A stretch of DNA of 8,081 bases from an uncultured Paracoccaceae bacterium (GCA_937927885.1 CALEZJ010000492.1:1-8081), one strand, 5' to 3'. Positions 1 to 6,086 are shown, numbered from the stretch's first letter. Made by a program: numbers and translations. Notes: generated from the sequence alone by a model not told the origin.

Positions 1-496
1 CATCTATGTGGCGCAAAGCCGTCAGGCCCAGCAAGCCGCCGAGGCCGCCGCTGCGGCCGCGCAGGTCGAGGCCGAGCGCGTCGCCCGCGAAGCCGCCGAG
101 CGCGCCGCTGCCGAAGCCGCTGCTGCCGCCGCCGCTGCCGCCGCTGCTGCCGAGGCTGCCGCCGCCGAAGCCGCTGCTGCCGAGGCTGCCGCCGCCGAAG
201 CCGCTGCTGCCGAAGCCGCTGCTGCCGAAGCTGCCGCTGCGGAAGCTGCTGCCGCCGAGGCTGCCGCTGCCGAAACCGCCGCCGCCGAAGCCGCTGCCGC
301 TCAGGCGCGCGCCGATCTCTCCACCCTCTTCACGCCCGAGGGCTTCGACTTTGACCGCGCCCTCGCCGCTGTCGAAGGCTCGGACATGAACGCCCTCAGC
401 AAGGCCACCGCGCGGACCGCTCTGGAAGGCGCGCGGGACAACCCGACGCTGCTCGACGCCGCACTGACCCAGGTGCGCGGGCTTCTGGGCCTCTGA
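1..496 (+). CDS. Alanine-rich repeat protein, 3' end only (hypothetical)
   Basis: The reading frame (codons from base 2) is open to the left edge, so the start lies outside the window; the internal GTG at 8 is not a convincing start. The last 162 residues, counted from that GTG, are visible. Residues 1-48 are Ala/Glu/Gln/Arg-rich, residues 49-98 are ten consecutive EAAAA-type pentapeptides (one is ETAAA), and residues 99-162 form a normal-composition end with LFTPEGFDFDRALAAVEG and a predicted helical tail ending in VRGLLGL. The Ala/Glu part should form a long helix, perhaps a rigid spacer between an unseen N-terminal part and the small C-terminal domain. TolA-like or periplasmic helical spacers have similar composition, but composition alone proves nothing. 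I do not recognise the family and assign no function. The TGA stop is followed 16 bases later by a strong terminator, which supports this as the real frame. Confidence 0.75.
   Translation, partial: IYVAQSRQAQQAAEAAAAAAQVEAERVAREAAERAAAEAAAAAAAAAAAAEAAAAEAAAAEAAAAEAAAAEAAAAEAAAAEAAAAEAAAAETAAAEAAAAQARADLSTLFTPEGFDFDRALAAVEGSDMNALSKATARTALEGARDNPTLLDAALTQVRGLLGL
151..301 (+). repeat. 15-bp tandem repeat array encoding (EAAAA)n
   Basis: About ten 15-bp units (type GAAGCCGCTGCTGCC, with GCC/GCT and GAA/GAG changes) lie in frame within the alanine-rich gene. The 30 bases at 151-180 are repeated exactly at 181-210, and the 15-mer at 211-225 is identical to those at 166-180 and 196-210. Exact copies beside diverged ones suggest recent slippage or duplication. 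Each unit is five codons, so changes in copy number keep the frame. Confidence 0.9.
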
Positions 497-512
497 CGCG
501 CCCCGACAGACG

Positions 513-544
513 AAAAAGGCCCCCGCATCGCGGGGGCCTTTTTT
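513..544. terminator. Bidirectional intrinsic terminator between convergent genes
   Basis: GGCCCCCGC (518-526), loop ATC, GCGGGGGCC (530-538) forms a perfect 9-bp GC stem. It is flanked by A5 (513-517) on the left and T6 (539-544) on the right, so it works as a stem plus U-tract in both directions. It lies 16 bases after the stop of the alanine-rich gene and 24 bases beyond the stop of fpr on the other strand, so it should end both transcripts. Confidence 0.93.
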
Positions 545-568
545 CATCGGACGCGCGATCGCCCGGGC

Positions 569-1396
569 TCAGATCCCGTCGCCGACGAACGCCTTTTCGA
601 CCACATATTCGCGCGGTTCCGAATTCGCCCCCTCGCGCAGGCCGAACCCTTCCAGCACCGCCTTCACGTCGATGTTGAACGCCAGCGATCCGCAGACCAT
701 GGCGCGGTCATGCGCCGGGTCCATCGGCGCCAGCCCCAGATCGGCGAACACCTTGCCCGAGGTCAGGTTGTCGGTGATCCGCCCCATGTGCGCCGAGTCC
801 TCGCGCGTGGTGGTCGGGTAATAGAGCAGCTTGCCCGCCACCATCTCGCCGATCAGCGGGTCGTCCTGAAGGCTTTCCACCAGCTGCCGCCCGTAGTCCA
901 GTTCCGCCACCTCGCGGCAGGTGTGCATCATGATGACCTGATCGTATTTCTCATAGGTCTCGGGGTCGCGCATCAGACTGGCAAAGGGGGCAATCCCGGT
1001 GCCGGTGGCCAGAAACCAGACCCGCTTGCCCGGCAACAGCGCGTCATGCACCAGCGTGCCGACGGGCTTGGGGCGCAGGATGATCGGATCGCCCGGCTGG
1101 ATGTGTTGCAGCTTCGAGGTCAGCGGGCCATCCGGCACCTTGATCGAATAGAATTCCAGCTCCTCGTCCCAACTGGGCGAGGCGATGGAATAGGCGCGCA
1201 GCAGCGGTTTGCCGCGCTCGTCCAGCAGGCCGATCATCACGAATTCGCCCGAGCGGAACCGAAGGCTCTGCGGGCGCGTGCAGCGAAACGAGAACAGCCG
1301 GTCGGTCCAGTGCGTGACACTGGTCACGGTCTGCGCGTCGGGCAGGGTCTTGATCGGCGGGGTCGGGTCGAGCGGAATCGGGGCGGCGTCGGTCAT
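569..1396 (-). CDS. fpr: Ferredoxin/flavodoxin-NADP+ reductase
   Basis: FAD enzyme moving electrons between NADPH and ferredoxin or flavodoxin in the cytoplasm. The 275-aa product is complete. The FAD-binding barrel covers about residues 18-115, with RAYS at 67-70 followed by IASP. The NADP-binding half contains GTGIAPFASL (132-141), a CR pair at 160-161 and VCGS (234-237). The C terminus AFVGDGI matches the tail of bacterial FPRs of the Rhodobacter capsulatus type, which are about 272 aa. I chose the ATG at 1396; an in-frame TTG at 1402 would add two residues (MP) and is less likely. The gene lies 105 bp downstream of a DUF934 gene on the same strand. In Rhodobacterales this pair often sits with cysI/cysH, suggesting a role in supplying electrons for sulfite reduction, although redox-stress defence is also a known Fpr role. 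The identification is firm; the physiological partner is inferred. Confidence 0.95.
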   Translation of the reverse strand: MTDAAPIPLDPTPPIKTLPDAQTVTSVTHWTDRLFSFRCTRPQSLRFRSGEFVMIGLLDERGKPLLRAYSIASPSWDEELEFYSIKVPDGPLTSKLQHIQPGDPIILRPKPVGTLVHDALLPGKRVWFLATGTGIAPFASLMRDPETYEKYDQVIMMHTCREVAELDYGRQLVESLQDDPLIGEMVAGKLLYYPTTTREDSAHMGRITDNLTSGKVFADLGLAPMDPAHDRAMVCGSLAFNIDVKAVLEGFGLREGANSEPREYVVEKAFVGDGI

Positions 1397-1445
1397 CGGC
1401 AAACTCGCATCAGCTATGCGCCCTTCTAGGCCGGATGGCGGAAAA

Positions 1446-1481
1446 ACGAAACCCCGGCAACAGGGGCGTGCGGCAGCGCAC
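1446..1481 (-). terminator. Possible weak terminator or attenuator between DUF934 gene and fpr
   Basis: Read on the minus strand, a 5-bp hairpin GTGCG/CGCAC (1481-1468) is followed by CCCC (1466-1463), a 7-base loop and GGGG (1455-1452), then TTTCGTTTTT. The stem next to the T-rich tract is short, so termination would be partial. It starts about 20 bases after the DUF934 stop and could separate or attenuate fpr from upstream transcription. Confidence 0.35.
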
Positions 1482-1501
1482 CGCAGCGCTGGCCAAAGAC
1501 C

Positions 1502-1960
1502 CTAACCCCGCGGCGCCACGCCGCCCGGTCCCGGCGCGGGTTTCCACGAAGCCGGGGGCTGCCAGCCGCGCTCATAGCGCCAATGCTCGGCCGGTTGCAT
1601 GCGCGCCTGATCGCGGTCCAGTTCCACCTCGTCAAAGCCCGACCGGCGCAACAGCGTGTAGAGCCGCGCCAGCACCGCGCCATGCGCCCTGAGCCGACCG
1701 ACATAGCCCCGCGCCCTGATCTCGCGCGCCAGATCCAGCGCCGCGGTATCGCCAAAGTGCCGCAACCGCACCCGCACCAGCGACAGTTGCGGCAGCAGCC
1801 TGCACAACCGGTCCCAGTCGTGGCGCGACAGCGCGGGCGACGACAGGTCCACCCCCGCCGGTTCCTGCCGACAGGGCTGGTCGGCCAGCGCCGCCAGCGG
1901 CACATAGCCCCAGGCCCAGTCGTCCATCCGAAATCCCGTATCGCTGACCAGTACAGCCAT
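1502..1960 (-). CDS. DUF934 protein (sulfate-assimilation-associated)
   Basis: A 152-aa soluble protein. I recognise it as DUF934 from the pattern VSDTGFRMDDWAWGYVPL near the start (6-22) and a C-terminal core with AREIRARGYVGRLRAHG (78-94), RRSGFDEVELD (105-115) and QPAEHW (122-127). DUF934 genes are usually found next to cysH/cysI and are thought to help sulfite reduction; no catalytic activity is established. The start is set by GGAGG at 1970-1966, five bases before the ATG at 1960; the overlapping GTG at 1966 is discarded. The segment RLRHFGDTAALDLA stands where relatives, as I recall them, have an ADGRGF-like stretch, so this copy may be diverged. The Pro/Gly-rich tail (134-152) also looks variable. 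It is 68 bp downstream of the GMC dehydrogenase and upstream of fpr, so co-transcription is plausible. An alternative is simply a conserved hypothetical protein. Confidence 0.7.
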   Translation of the reverse strand: MAVLVSDTGFRMDDWAWGYVPLAALADQPCRQEPAGVDLSSPALSRHDWDRLCRLLPQLSLVRVRLRHFGDTAALDLAREIRARGYVGRLRAHGAVLARLYTLLRRSGFDEVELDRDQARMQPAEHWRYERGWQPPASWKPAPGPGGVAPRG

Positions 1961-2028
1961 GGCCACCTCCGTTGTCCTGAGGGCCAGAGTGCACGCCCGC
2001 GCGGCCTGTCACCATGACAAGGATCAAG

Positions 2029-3642
2029 TCACCCGCGCGACAGGATGCGTTCGGCCCCCAGCCAGCCCATCAGGATCGCGGGGGCATTGGTGTTGCCGCC
2101 GATCAGCGTCGGAAAGGCCGAGGCGTCACAAACCCGCAACCCCTCGACCCCGCGCACGCGCAGCGCGGCATCGACAACCGAAGTCGCCGCATCCGCCCCC
2201 ATCCGCGCCGTGCAGGACGGATGATACACCGTGCCCGAACGCTGGCGGAAATCGTGGATCAGGTCCGCGTCCGAGGTCACGGCGGGCCCCGGGCGCAATT
2301 CCTCGGCCACCAGCGGGCGGAACGGGTCCTGCGCCGCGATGACGCGCAGGAATTTCACCGCCGCCAGCATCTCGGCCACGTCCTGATCGGTGGAAAAGGC
2401 ATTGGCGACGATGCGCGGCGGCGCCAGCGGGTCGGGGCTGGCCAGCTCGATCCGGCCCCGGCTGGTGGGACGGCAATTCGACAGCCCGATGGACAGGCCC
2501 GGGAACGGATCGGGCGACAGCACCGGCCGCTCGCCCTCGCGCGGCATCAGCGTGGAAAAGGCCTGAAAATAAAGCTGCATGTTGGGGCGCGCCAGATCGG
2601 GAGAAGTGCGGAAAAACCCCCCGCCGTGATTGATCGACACGCCCAGCGGCCCGCCCCCGGTCAACAGATACCGCATCCCGACCCAGGCCTTGCCCCACCA
2701 GGGGCGCAGGATGTCGTTCATCGTCGGCACCTTCATGCGCCAGGTATAGTTGATGCCCTGATGGTCGTTCAGATGCGCGCCGACATTGGGCTGGTCGTGC
2801 AGCACCGCCACGCCCTGCCCGGCCAGCATCGCCCCGGGACCGATCCCCGACAGCATCAGCAGTTGCGGCGTGTTGATGGCGCCGCCCGACAGGATCACCT
2901 CGCCCGCACGCGCGCGGTGCAGCGCCCCCTTGAGTCGGTATTCCACCCCGACCGCGCGCCGCCCCTCGAACAGCACCCGCGTCACCATCGCGCCCGTGCG
3001 CAACGCCACGCGGCCCGTCTTCAGCGCCGGACGCAGAAAGGCCCGTGCGGTCGAATTGCGCCGCCCGCCCTTGATGGTCAGCTGATAGATGCCCGCCCCC
3101 TCCTGCTCCGGCCCGTTGAAATCCGGGTTGCGCGCCAGCCCCGCCGCCGCGCAGGCCTGCAACCACGGTTCCACCAGCGGATGCGCCGGGTCACGGTTCG
3201 ACCGGATGTGCAAGGGACCGCCCACCCCGCGCCAGTCGCTGGCGCCGTCGGCATTGTCCTCGATGGCGCGGTAAGCCGCGCGGGCGGCCCCGGCGCCCCA
3301 GAAGCTGTCGCCACTCGCCGCCTGCCAGTCGTCGTAATCGCTGTCATGGCCCCTGATCCAGACCATGGCGTTGATCGCCGACGACCCCCCCAGCACCTTG
3401 CCGCGCGGCCAGAAATCGCGCTGGCCGTTCAGGCCCGGGTCCGGTTCGGTGCGATAGCACCAGTTGACGGCGGGGTCATAGAAGAGCTTGCCATAGCCCA
3501 GGGGCATCTGGACATAGAACCGCCGGTCGCTGCCCCCCGCTTCCAGCACCAGCACCCGCCGCCCCGCCGCCGCCAGCCGTGCCGCCAGCACCGAGCCCGA
3601 GGACCCCGCCCCCACGATCAGGTGATCGAACTCGCCATCCAT
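2029..3642 (-). CDS. GMC-family FAD-dependent alcohol/choline dehydrogenase-like
   Basis: Flavoprotein that oxidises an alcohol, using FAD and probably passing electrons to the respiratory chain. The 537-aa product is complete. The FAD Rossmann motif is GAGSSGSVLAARL (11-23) with LEAGG (33-37). GMC signature 1 is RGKVLGGSSAIN (80-91), and signature 2 is GAINTPQLLMLSGIGP (254-269). The active-site His is in YHPSCTARMG (H474), and the second catalytic position is in GGNTNAP (515-521). Length and motifs fit the BetA/AlkJ group (about 530-560 aa), but the substrate cannot be read from the sequence, so I do not call it betA. The start at 3642 follows GGGGGAGGGGGG a few bases upstream. The frame stays open further upstream, but only through DNA antisense to the regulator. 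It is divergent from an Lrp regulator and is followed by DUF934 and fpr. No signal peptide is seen. Confidence 0.93.
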   Translation of the reverse strand: MDGEFDHLIVGAGSSGSVLAARLAAAGRRVLVLEAGGSDRRFYVQMPLGYGKLFYDPAVNWCYRTEPDPGLNGQRDFWPRGKVLGGSSAINAMVWIRGHDSDYDDWQAASGDSFWGAGAARAAYRAIEDNADGASDWRGVGGPLHIRSNRDPAHPLVEPWLQACAAAGLARNPDFNGPEQEGAGIYQLTIKGGRRNSTARAFLRPALKTGRVALRTGAMVTRVLFEGRRAVGVEYRLKGALHRARAGEVILSGGAINTPQLLMLSGIGPGAMLAGQGVAVLHDQPNVGAHLNDHQGINYTWRMKVPTMNDILRPWWGKAWVGMRYLLTGGGPLGVSINHGGGFFRTSPDLARPNMQLYFQAFSTLMPREGERPVLSPDPFPGLSIGLSNCRPTSRGRIELASPDPLAPPRIVANAFSTDQDVAEMLAAVKFLRVIAAQDPFRPLVAEELRPGPAVTSDADLIHDFRQRSGTVYHPSCTARMGADAATSVVDAALRVRGVEGLRVCDASAFPTLIGGNTNAPAILMGWLGAERILSRG

Positions 3643-3747
3643 GGCCCCCCTCCCCCTTTCCCCCCCAGCCCTTGGCACGAAGCCCGCGCCAATGCTGGAC
3701 GTGCCGCGACATGCCCGATACAACCGCGACATTGCCGGAGACGTGCC
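3643..3747. promoter_or_regulatory. Divergent control region, GMC gene / Lrp gene
   Basis: The 105 bp between the two start codons must carry both promoters. It holds an imperfect inverted repeat TTGGC-N11-GCCAA (3672-3692), with two further matching pairs inside. It also holds an exact 9-bp direct repeat CCGCGACAT at 3704-3712 and 3724-3732, spaced 20 bp start to start, about two helical turns. Both are candidate operator elements for the adjacent Lrp-type regulator; neither matches the E. coli Lrp consensus. The ribosome sites are GGAG at 3737-3740 for the regulator and a G-rich GGAGG-type site just above 3642 for the dehydrogenase. I could not identify sure -35/-10 boxes. Confidence 0.5.
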
Positions 3748-4212
3748 ATGGCCCAACCCGATATCGACGCCCTCGACCGCAAGATCCTGAAAGAACTGCA
3801 AGACGACGCCAGCCAGTCGCTCGATGACATCGCGCGCAAGGCGGGATCGTCGAAAACCCCGGTCTGGAACCGCATCCGCAAGATGCGCGACATGGGCATC
3901 ATCGGCCGCCAGACGGTCATTCTCGACCCCGAGGCGCTGGGGCTCGAGGCCTGCTTCTTCGTGCTGATCCGCACCTCGGAACACGCCCCCGAATGGCAGG
4001 AGCGCTTCCTCGCCTCGGTCCGCGCCCGGCCCGAAGTGCTGGAAGCGCACCGTCTGGCGGGGGATATCGACTATATCCTGAAGGTGCGGGTGGCCAATGC
4101 GCGCGCCTATGACGTGTTCTATCAGGCGCTGATCCGCGACGTGAAGATCCACAACGTCACGGCGCTCCTGTCGATGGAAGAGATCAAGTCGACCACCATC
4201 CTGCAGGTGTGA
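3748..4212 (+). CDS. Lrp/AsnC family transcriptional regulator
   Basis: DNA-binding regulator of the leucine-responsive/AsnC (feast-famine) family, 154 aa, the usual length. The N-terminal winged helix-turn-helix starts IDALDRKILKELQDDA (6-21), with the recognition region DIARKAGSSKTPVWNRIRKM (27-46). The linker LDPEALGLEA leads to the C-terminal RAM effector-binding domain (about 67-145), including LAGDIDYILKV (103-113) and the HNVTALLSMEEIKSTT end (135-150). Such proteins form dimers to octamers and respond to amino acids or related small molecules. ATG 3748 has GGAG seven bases upstream. The gene is divergent from the GMC dehydrogenase, and family members often control the divergent neighbour as well as themselves. 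That target and the ligand are inferences. A hairpin terminator follows directly. Confidence 0.95.
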   Translation: MAQPDIDALDRKILKELQDDASQSLDDIARKAGSSKTPVWNRIRKMRDMGIIGRQTVILDPEALGLEACFFVLIRTSEHAPEWQERFLASVRARPEVLEAHRLAGDIDYILKVRVANARAYDVFYQALIRDVKIHNVTALLSMEEIKSTTILQV

Positions 4213-4218
4213 CGCGCG

Positions 4219-4245
4219 AAAGGGGGCATACTGCCCCCCTCTTTG
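4219..4245 (+). terminator. Intrinsic terminator of the Lrp-type gene
   Basis: GGGGGC (4222-4227), loop ATACT, GCCCCC (4233-4238) followed by CTCTTT, with AAA before the stem. It lies about 10 bases after the regulator stop. The U-tract is modest. Confidence 0.75.
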
Positions 4246-4258
4246 CTGCGCAAATTCA

Positions 4259-4327
4259 CCCCCCTGAGGATATTTGAGGACAGATGAAAGGGCCGTCTTT
4301 TCATCTGTCCTCAAATATCCTCGGGGG
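4259..4327. repeat. Large inverted repeat: two tail-to-tail copies of a 3'-end motif
   Basis: A perfect 24-bp inverted repeat joins 4266-4289 and 4299-4322 with a 9-base loop, and continues after one bulged T (4265) as C-run/G-run pairs (4259-4264 with 4323-4327). Each arm reads GAGGATATTTG...CAGATGAAA away from its own gene: the left arm downstream of the Lrp gene on +, the right arm downstream of the MttB-like gene on -. Each is preceded by GC hairpins and a C-run. I remember this C-run/GAGGATATTT/AGATGAA motif after genes in Rhodobacterales, so I read this as two dispersed elements meeting between convergent genes. In RNA from either strand it would fold into a very stable hairpin, which may help terminate or protect 3' ends. 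Confidence 0.85.
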
Positions 4328-4330
4328 TTT

Positions 4331-4355
4331 CCAAGGGGGTGGAAAACCCCCTTGG
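4331..4355. terminator. Hairpin in convergent intergenic region
   Basis: CCAAGGGGG (4331-4339), 7-base loop, CCCCCTTGG (4347-4355): a perfect 9-bp stem. On the minus strand the loop is TTTTCCA and the stem is followed by AAA, so there is no U-tract. It probably adds to the 3'-end structure of the MttB-like transcript rather than acting as a classic terminator. TTTCC (4328-4332) and GGAAA (4341-4345) could form a competing stem. Confidence 0.5.
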
Positions 4356-4361
4356 CGGGGC

Positions 4362-4377
4362 GTGGGGCTGGCCCCAC
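4362..4377. repeat. Short GC hairpin
   Basis: GTGGGG (4362-4367), loop CTGG, CCCCAC (4372-4377). It is one of the series of hairpins between the 24-bp inverted repeat and the end of the MttB-like gene. Confidence 0.5.
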
Positions 4378-4378
4378 C

Positions 4379-4423
4379 GGCGCGGGCGAGCGGCCCCCCT
4401 TCGCGGGGGCCCGAGCCCGCGCC
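4379..4423 (-). terminator. Long hairpin just after the MttB-like stop codon
   Basis: An outer stem GGCGCGGGC (4379-4387) with GCCCGCGCC (4415-4423) and an inner stem GGCCCCC (4392-4398) with GGGGGCC (4405-4411) give 16 pairs around a small internal loop and a CTTCGC end loop. On the minus strand it begins 7 bases after the TAA at 4433-4431. No U-tract follows, so factor-independent termination is uncertain, but its position fits a 3'-end structure. Confidence 0.6.
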
Positions 4424-4430
4424 GCCCCTC

Positions 4431-5975
4431 TTATCCGAAAGCGTCCGGCTCGCTCGCCTTGCGCTGGGCGACATAGGCGTTCAGCGCTTCCTCGATCCCC
4501 GGGTCCAGCGGCGGCGCCTGGAAATCGCGCAACTGCTTCTTCACCCGCACCGAGGCCAGCGTCGCGGAATCGCGCGCGCCTTCCTCGTCCCAGGTCTCGA
4601 AGGGTTTGTAGTCCAGCACATCGGTGCGCCAGAAGGCCGACTTGAAGTTCTCGCGGGTGTGCGCGCAGCCCAGGTAATGCCCGCCCGGCCCCACCTCGCG
4701 GATCGCGTCCATCGCCTGGGCATTGGCGTCGATCTCGATCCCCCGGGCCAGATGGTGCAGCGTGCCCAGCTGGTCCGCGTCCAGCACGAATTTCTCGTAG
4801 GACGACACGAGCCCCCCTTCCAGCCAGCCGCAGGCGTGCAGCATGAAGTTGACCCCCGCCAGCAGTGCCATGTTCAGGCTGTTCGCGGTTTCATAGGCCG
4901 CCTGCGCATCGGGCAGTTTCGACCCGCAGAAGGCCCCGCCCGACCGGTAGGGCAGCCCCAGCCGCCGCGCCAGTTGCCCGGCGCCATAGGTGATATGCGC
5001 GGCCTCGGGCGTGCCGAAGGTGGGCGCGCCCGAATTCATGTCGATCGAGGTGACGAAGGCGCCAAAGATCACCGGCGCGCCCTTGCGGACAAGCTGGCTA
5101 TAGGCCACGCCCGCCAGCACCTCGGCCAGCACCTGGGTCAGCGTGCCCGCCACCGAAACCGGCGCCATCGCGCCGCCGACGATGAAGGGCGAGATGATCG
5201 ACGCCTGGTTGTGGCGCGCATAGACCTCCATCGCGCCCATCATCGTGGAATCAAAGGTCAGCGGCGAATTGATGTTGATGAGCGAGGTCATCACCGTGTT
5301 CTGTTCGACGAAATCCTCGCCGAACAGGATCTTGGACATCTTGACCGAATCCTCGGCGCGCACCGGTTCGGTGACCGATCCCATATAGGGCTTGTCCGAC
5401 AGCGTCATATGCGCCAGCAGCATGTCCAGATGGCGCTTGTTCACCGCGATGTCGGTGGGTTCGCAGACCGTGCCGCCCGAATGGTGCAGCCATTTCGACA
5501 TGTAGCCCAGTTTGACGAAGTTGCGGAAATCCTCGATCGTGGCATAGCGCCGCCCGCCTTCAAGGTCGCGCACGAAGGGCGGGCCGTAAACCGGCGCCAG
5601 CACCAGCCCCTTGCCACCCACGGTGACATTGCGTTCGGGGTTGCGGGCGTGCTGGACATAGGACCCGGGCGCGGTGGCACAAAGCTGACGCGCGAGGCCG
5701 CGCGGGATGCGCACGCGCTCGCCCTGCACATCGGCGCCCGCCGCCTTCCACAGCGCCAGCGAGGCCGGGTTGTCGACGAAATTGACGCCGATTTCCTCCA
5801 GCACCGTCTCGGCATTCCACTCGATGATCTCCAGCGCCTCGGCGTTCAGGATCTCGAAATTGGGGATGTTGCGCTCGATGAATTTCGCGGTCTCGATGGA
5901 CACCGCCGTGCGCTCGGCCCGCCGCGCTGCCCCGCCACCGCCGCGCGCGCGCCGCTCGGTCCTGACTTCGTTCAT
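4431..5975 (-). CDS. MttB-family (trimethylamine/betaine) methyltransferase, non-pyrrolysine
   Basis: A member of the MttB superfamily (COG5598), whose studied members move a methyl group from trimethylamine or a quaternary amine to a corrinoid protein. The 514-aa product is complete. It has a basic RRARGGGGAARRA start (8-20), NIPNFEILN (36-44), APVYGPPFVRDLEGGRRYATIEDFRNF (127-153), SKWLHHSGGTVCEPTD (160-175), SLININSPLTFDSTMMGAMEVYARHNQ (231-257), GGAMAPVSVAGT (267-278), SIDMNSGAPTFGTPEA (310-325) and REVGPGGHYLGCAHT (426-440). There is no in-frame TAG, so it is not the pyrrolysine enzyme. Relatives without pyrrolysine act on glycine betaine, proline betaine or carnitine, so the substrate here is open. 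ATG 5975 is preferred: GGAG at 5987-5984 is 8 bases from it but only 2 from the ATG at 5981. No corrinoid-protein gene adjoins it. It lies 111 bp after the RDD-like gene on the same strand. Confidence 0.88.
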   Translation of the reverse strand: MNEVRTERRARGGGGAARRAERTAVSIETAKFIERNIPNFEILNAEALEIIEWNAETVLEEIGVNFVDNPASLALWKAAGADVQGERVRIPRGLARQLCATAPGSYVQHARNPERNVTVGGKGLVLAPVYGPPFVRDLEGGRRYATIEDFRNFVKLGYMSKWLHHSGGTVCEPTDIAVNKRHLDMLLAHMTLSDKPYMGSVTEPVRAEDSVKMSKILFGEDFVEQNTVMTSLININSPLTFDSTMMGAMEVYARHNQASIISPFIVGGAMAPVSVAGTLTQVLAEVLAGVAYSQLVRKGAPVIFGAFVTSIDMNSGAPTFGTPEAAHITYGAGQLARRLGLPYRSGGAFCGSKLPDAQAAYETANSLNMALLAGVNFMLHACGWLEGGLVSSYEKFVLDADQLGTLHHLARGIEIDANAQAMDAIREVGPGGHYLGCAHTRENFKSAFWRTDVLDYKPFETWDEEGARDSATLASVRVKKQLRDFQAPPLDPGIEEALNAYVAQRKASEPDAFG

Positions 5976-6012
5976 GCTCATCGCTCCGCAAAAGGGGTCA
6001 CTCTGGGCCAAG

Positions 6013-6042
6013 CTCTAGGCAAATCCCCCCGCTGCCGATCAA
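6013..6042 (-). promoter_or_regulatory. Possible promoter of the MttB-like gene
   Basis: On the minus strand TTGATC (6042-6037) and CTAGAG (6018-6013) are 18 bases apart and would give a leader of about 30 bases. The -35 box is fair and the -10 box is poor. Further up (6059-6064 with 6078-6083) a weak GC hairpin sits just past the RDD-like stop. Offered only as a candidate. Confidence 0.25.
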
Positions 6043-6086
6043 ACGGAAGCGCCCTCTGGCGGCGAAAGGCGACATTCCGCCGCTGG

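Noticed and set aside
151..301. CRISPR-like array
   Set aside because: The 15-bp units are contiguous, in frame and lack unique spacers, so they are a coding tandem repeat.
6..389. Proline/leucine-rich frame starting ATG at 6
   Set aside because: It is the +1 shadow of the alanine repeat (GCC/GCT read as CCG/CTG). The Ala frame alone has a normal-composition C-terminal end just before the terminator.
1426..1905. Trp/Arg/Cys-rich - strand frame, and + strand frames at 1435-2017
   Set aside because: They overlap the DUF934 gene, which has a GGAGG site, recognisable motifs and normal composition; the others have none of these.
3673..3688. TGGCAC resembling a sigma-54 -24 box
   Set aside because: With the correct 5-base spacing the -12 element reads CCGCG rather than TTGCA; only the GC matches. 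More likely part of the dyad or chance.
2014..3747. Very long + strand open frame running into the Lrp gene
   Set aside because: It is antisense to the GMC dehydrogenase, is Arg/His/Pro-rich with no family resemblance, and arises from high GC content in the third codon position. Only the part from ATG 3748, with its own ribosome site, is real.
3643..4377. N-terminal extension of the GMC frame upstream to 4377
   Set aside because: It is antisense to the Lrp gene and its terminator, and GMC homology begins at MDGEFDHLIVGAGSSG with a ribosome site just before it.
4431..5975. Possibility that the MttB-like gene uses an amber-encoded pyrrolysine
   Set aside because: The frame has no internal TAG and ends in TAA, so no read-through is needed.
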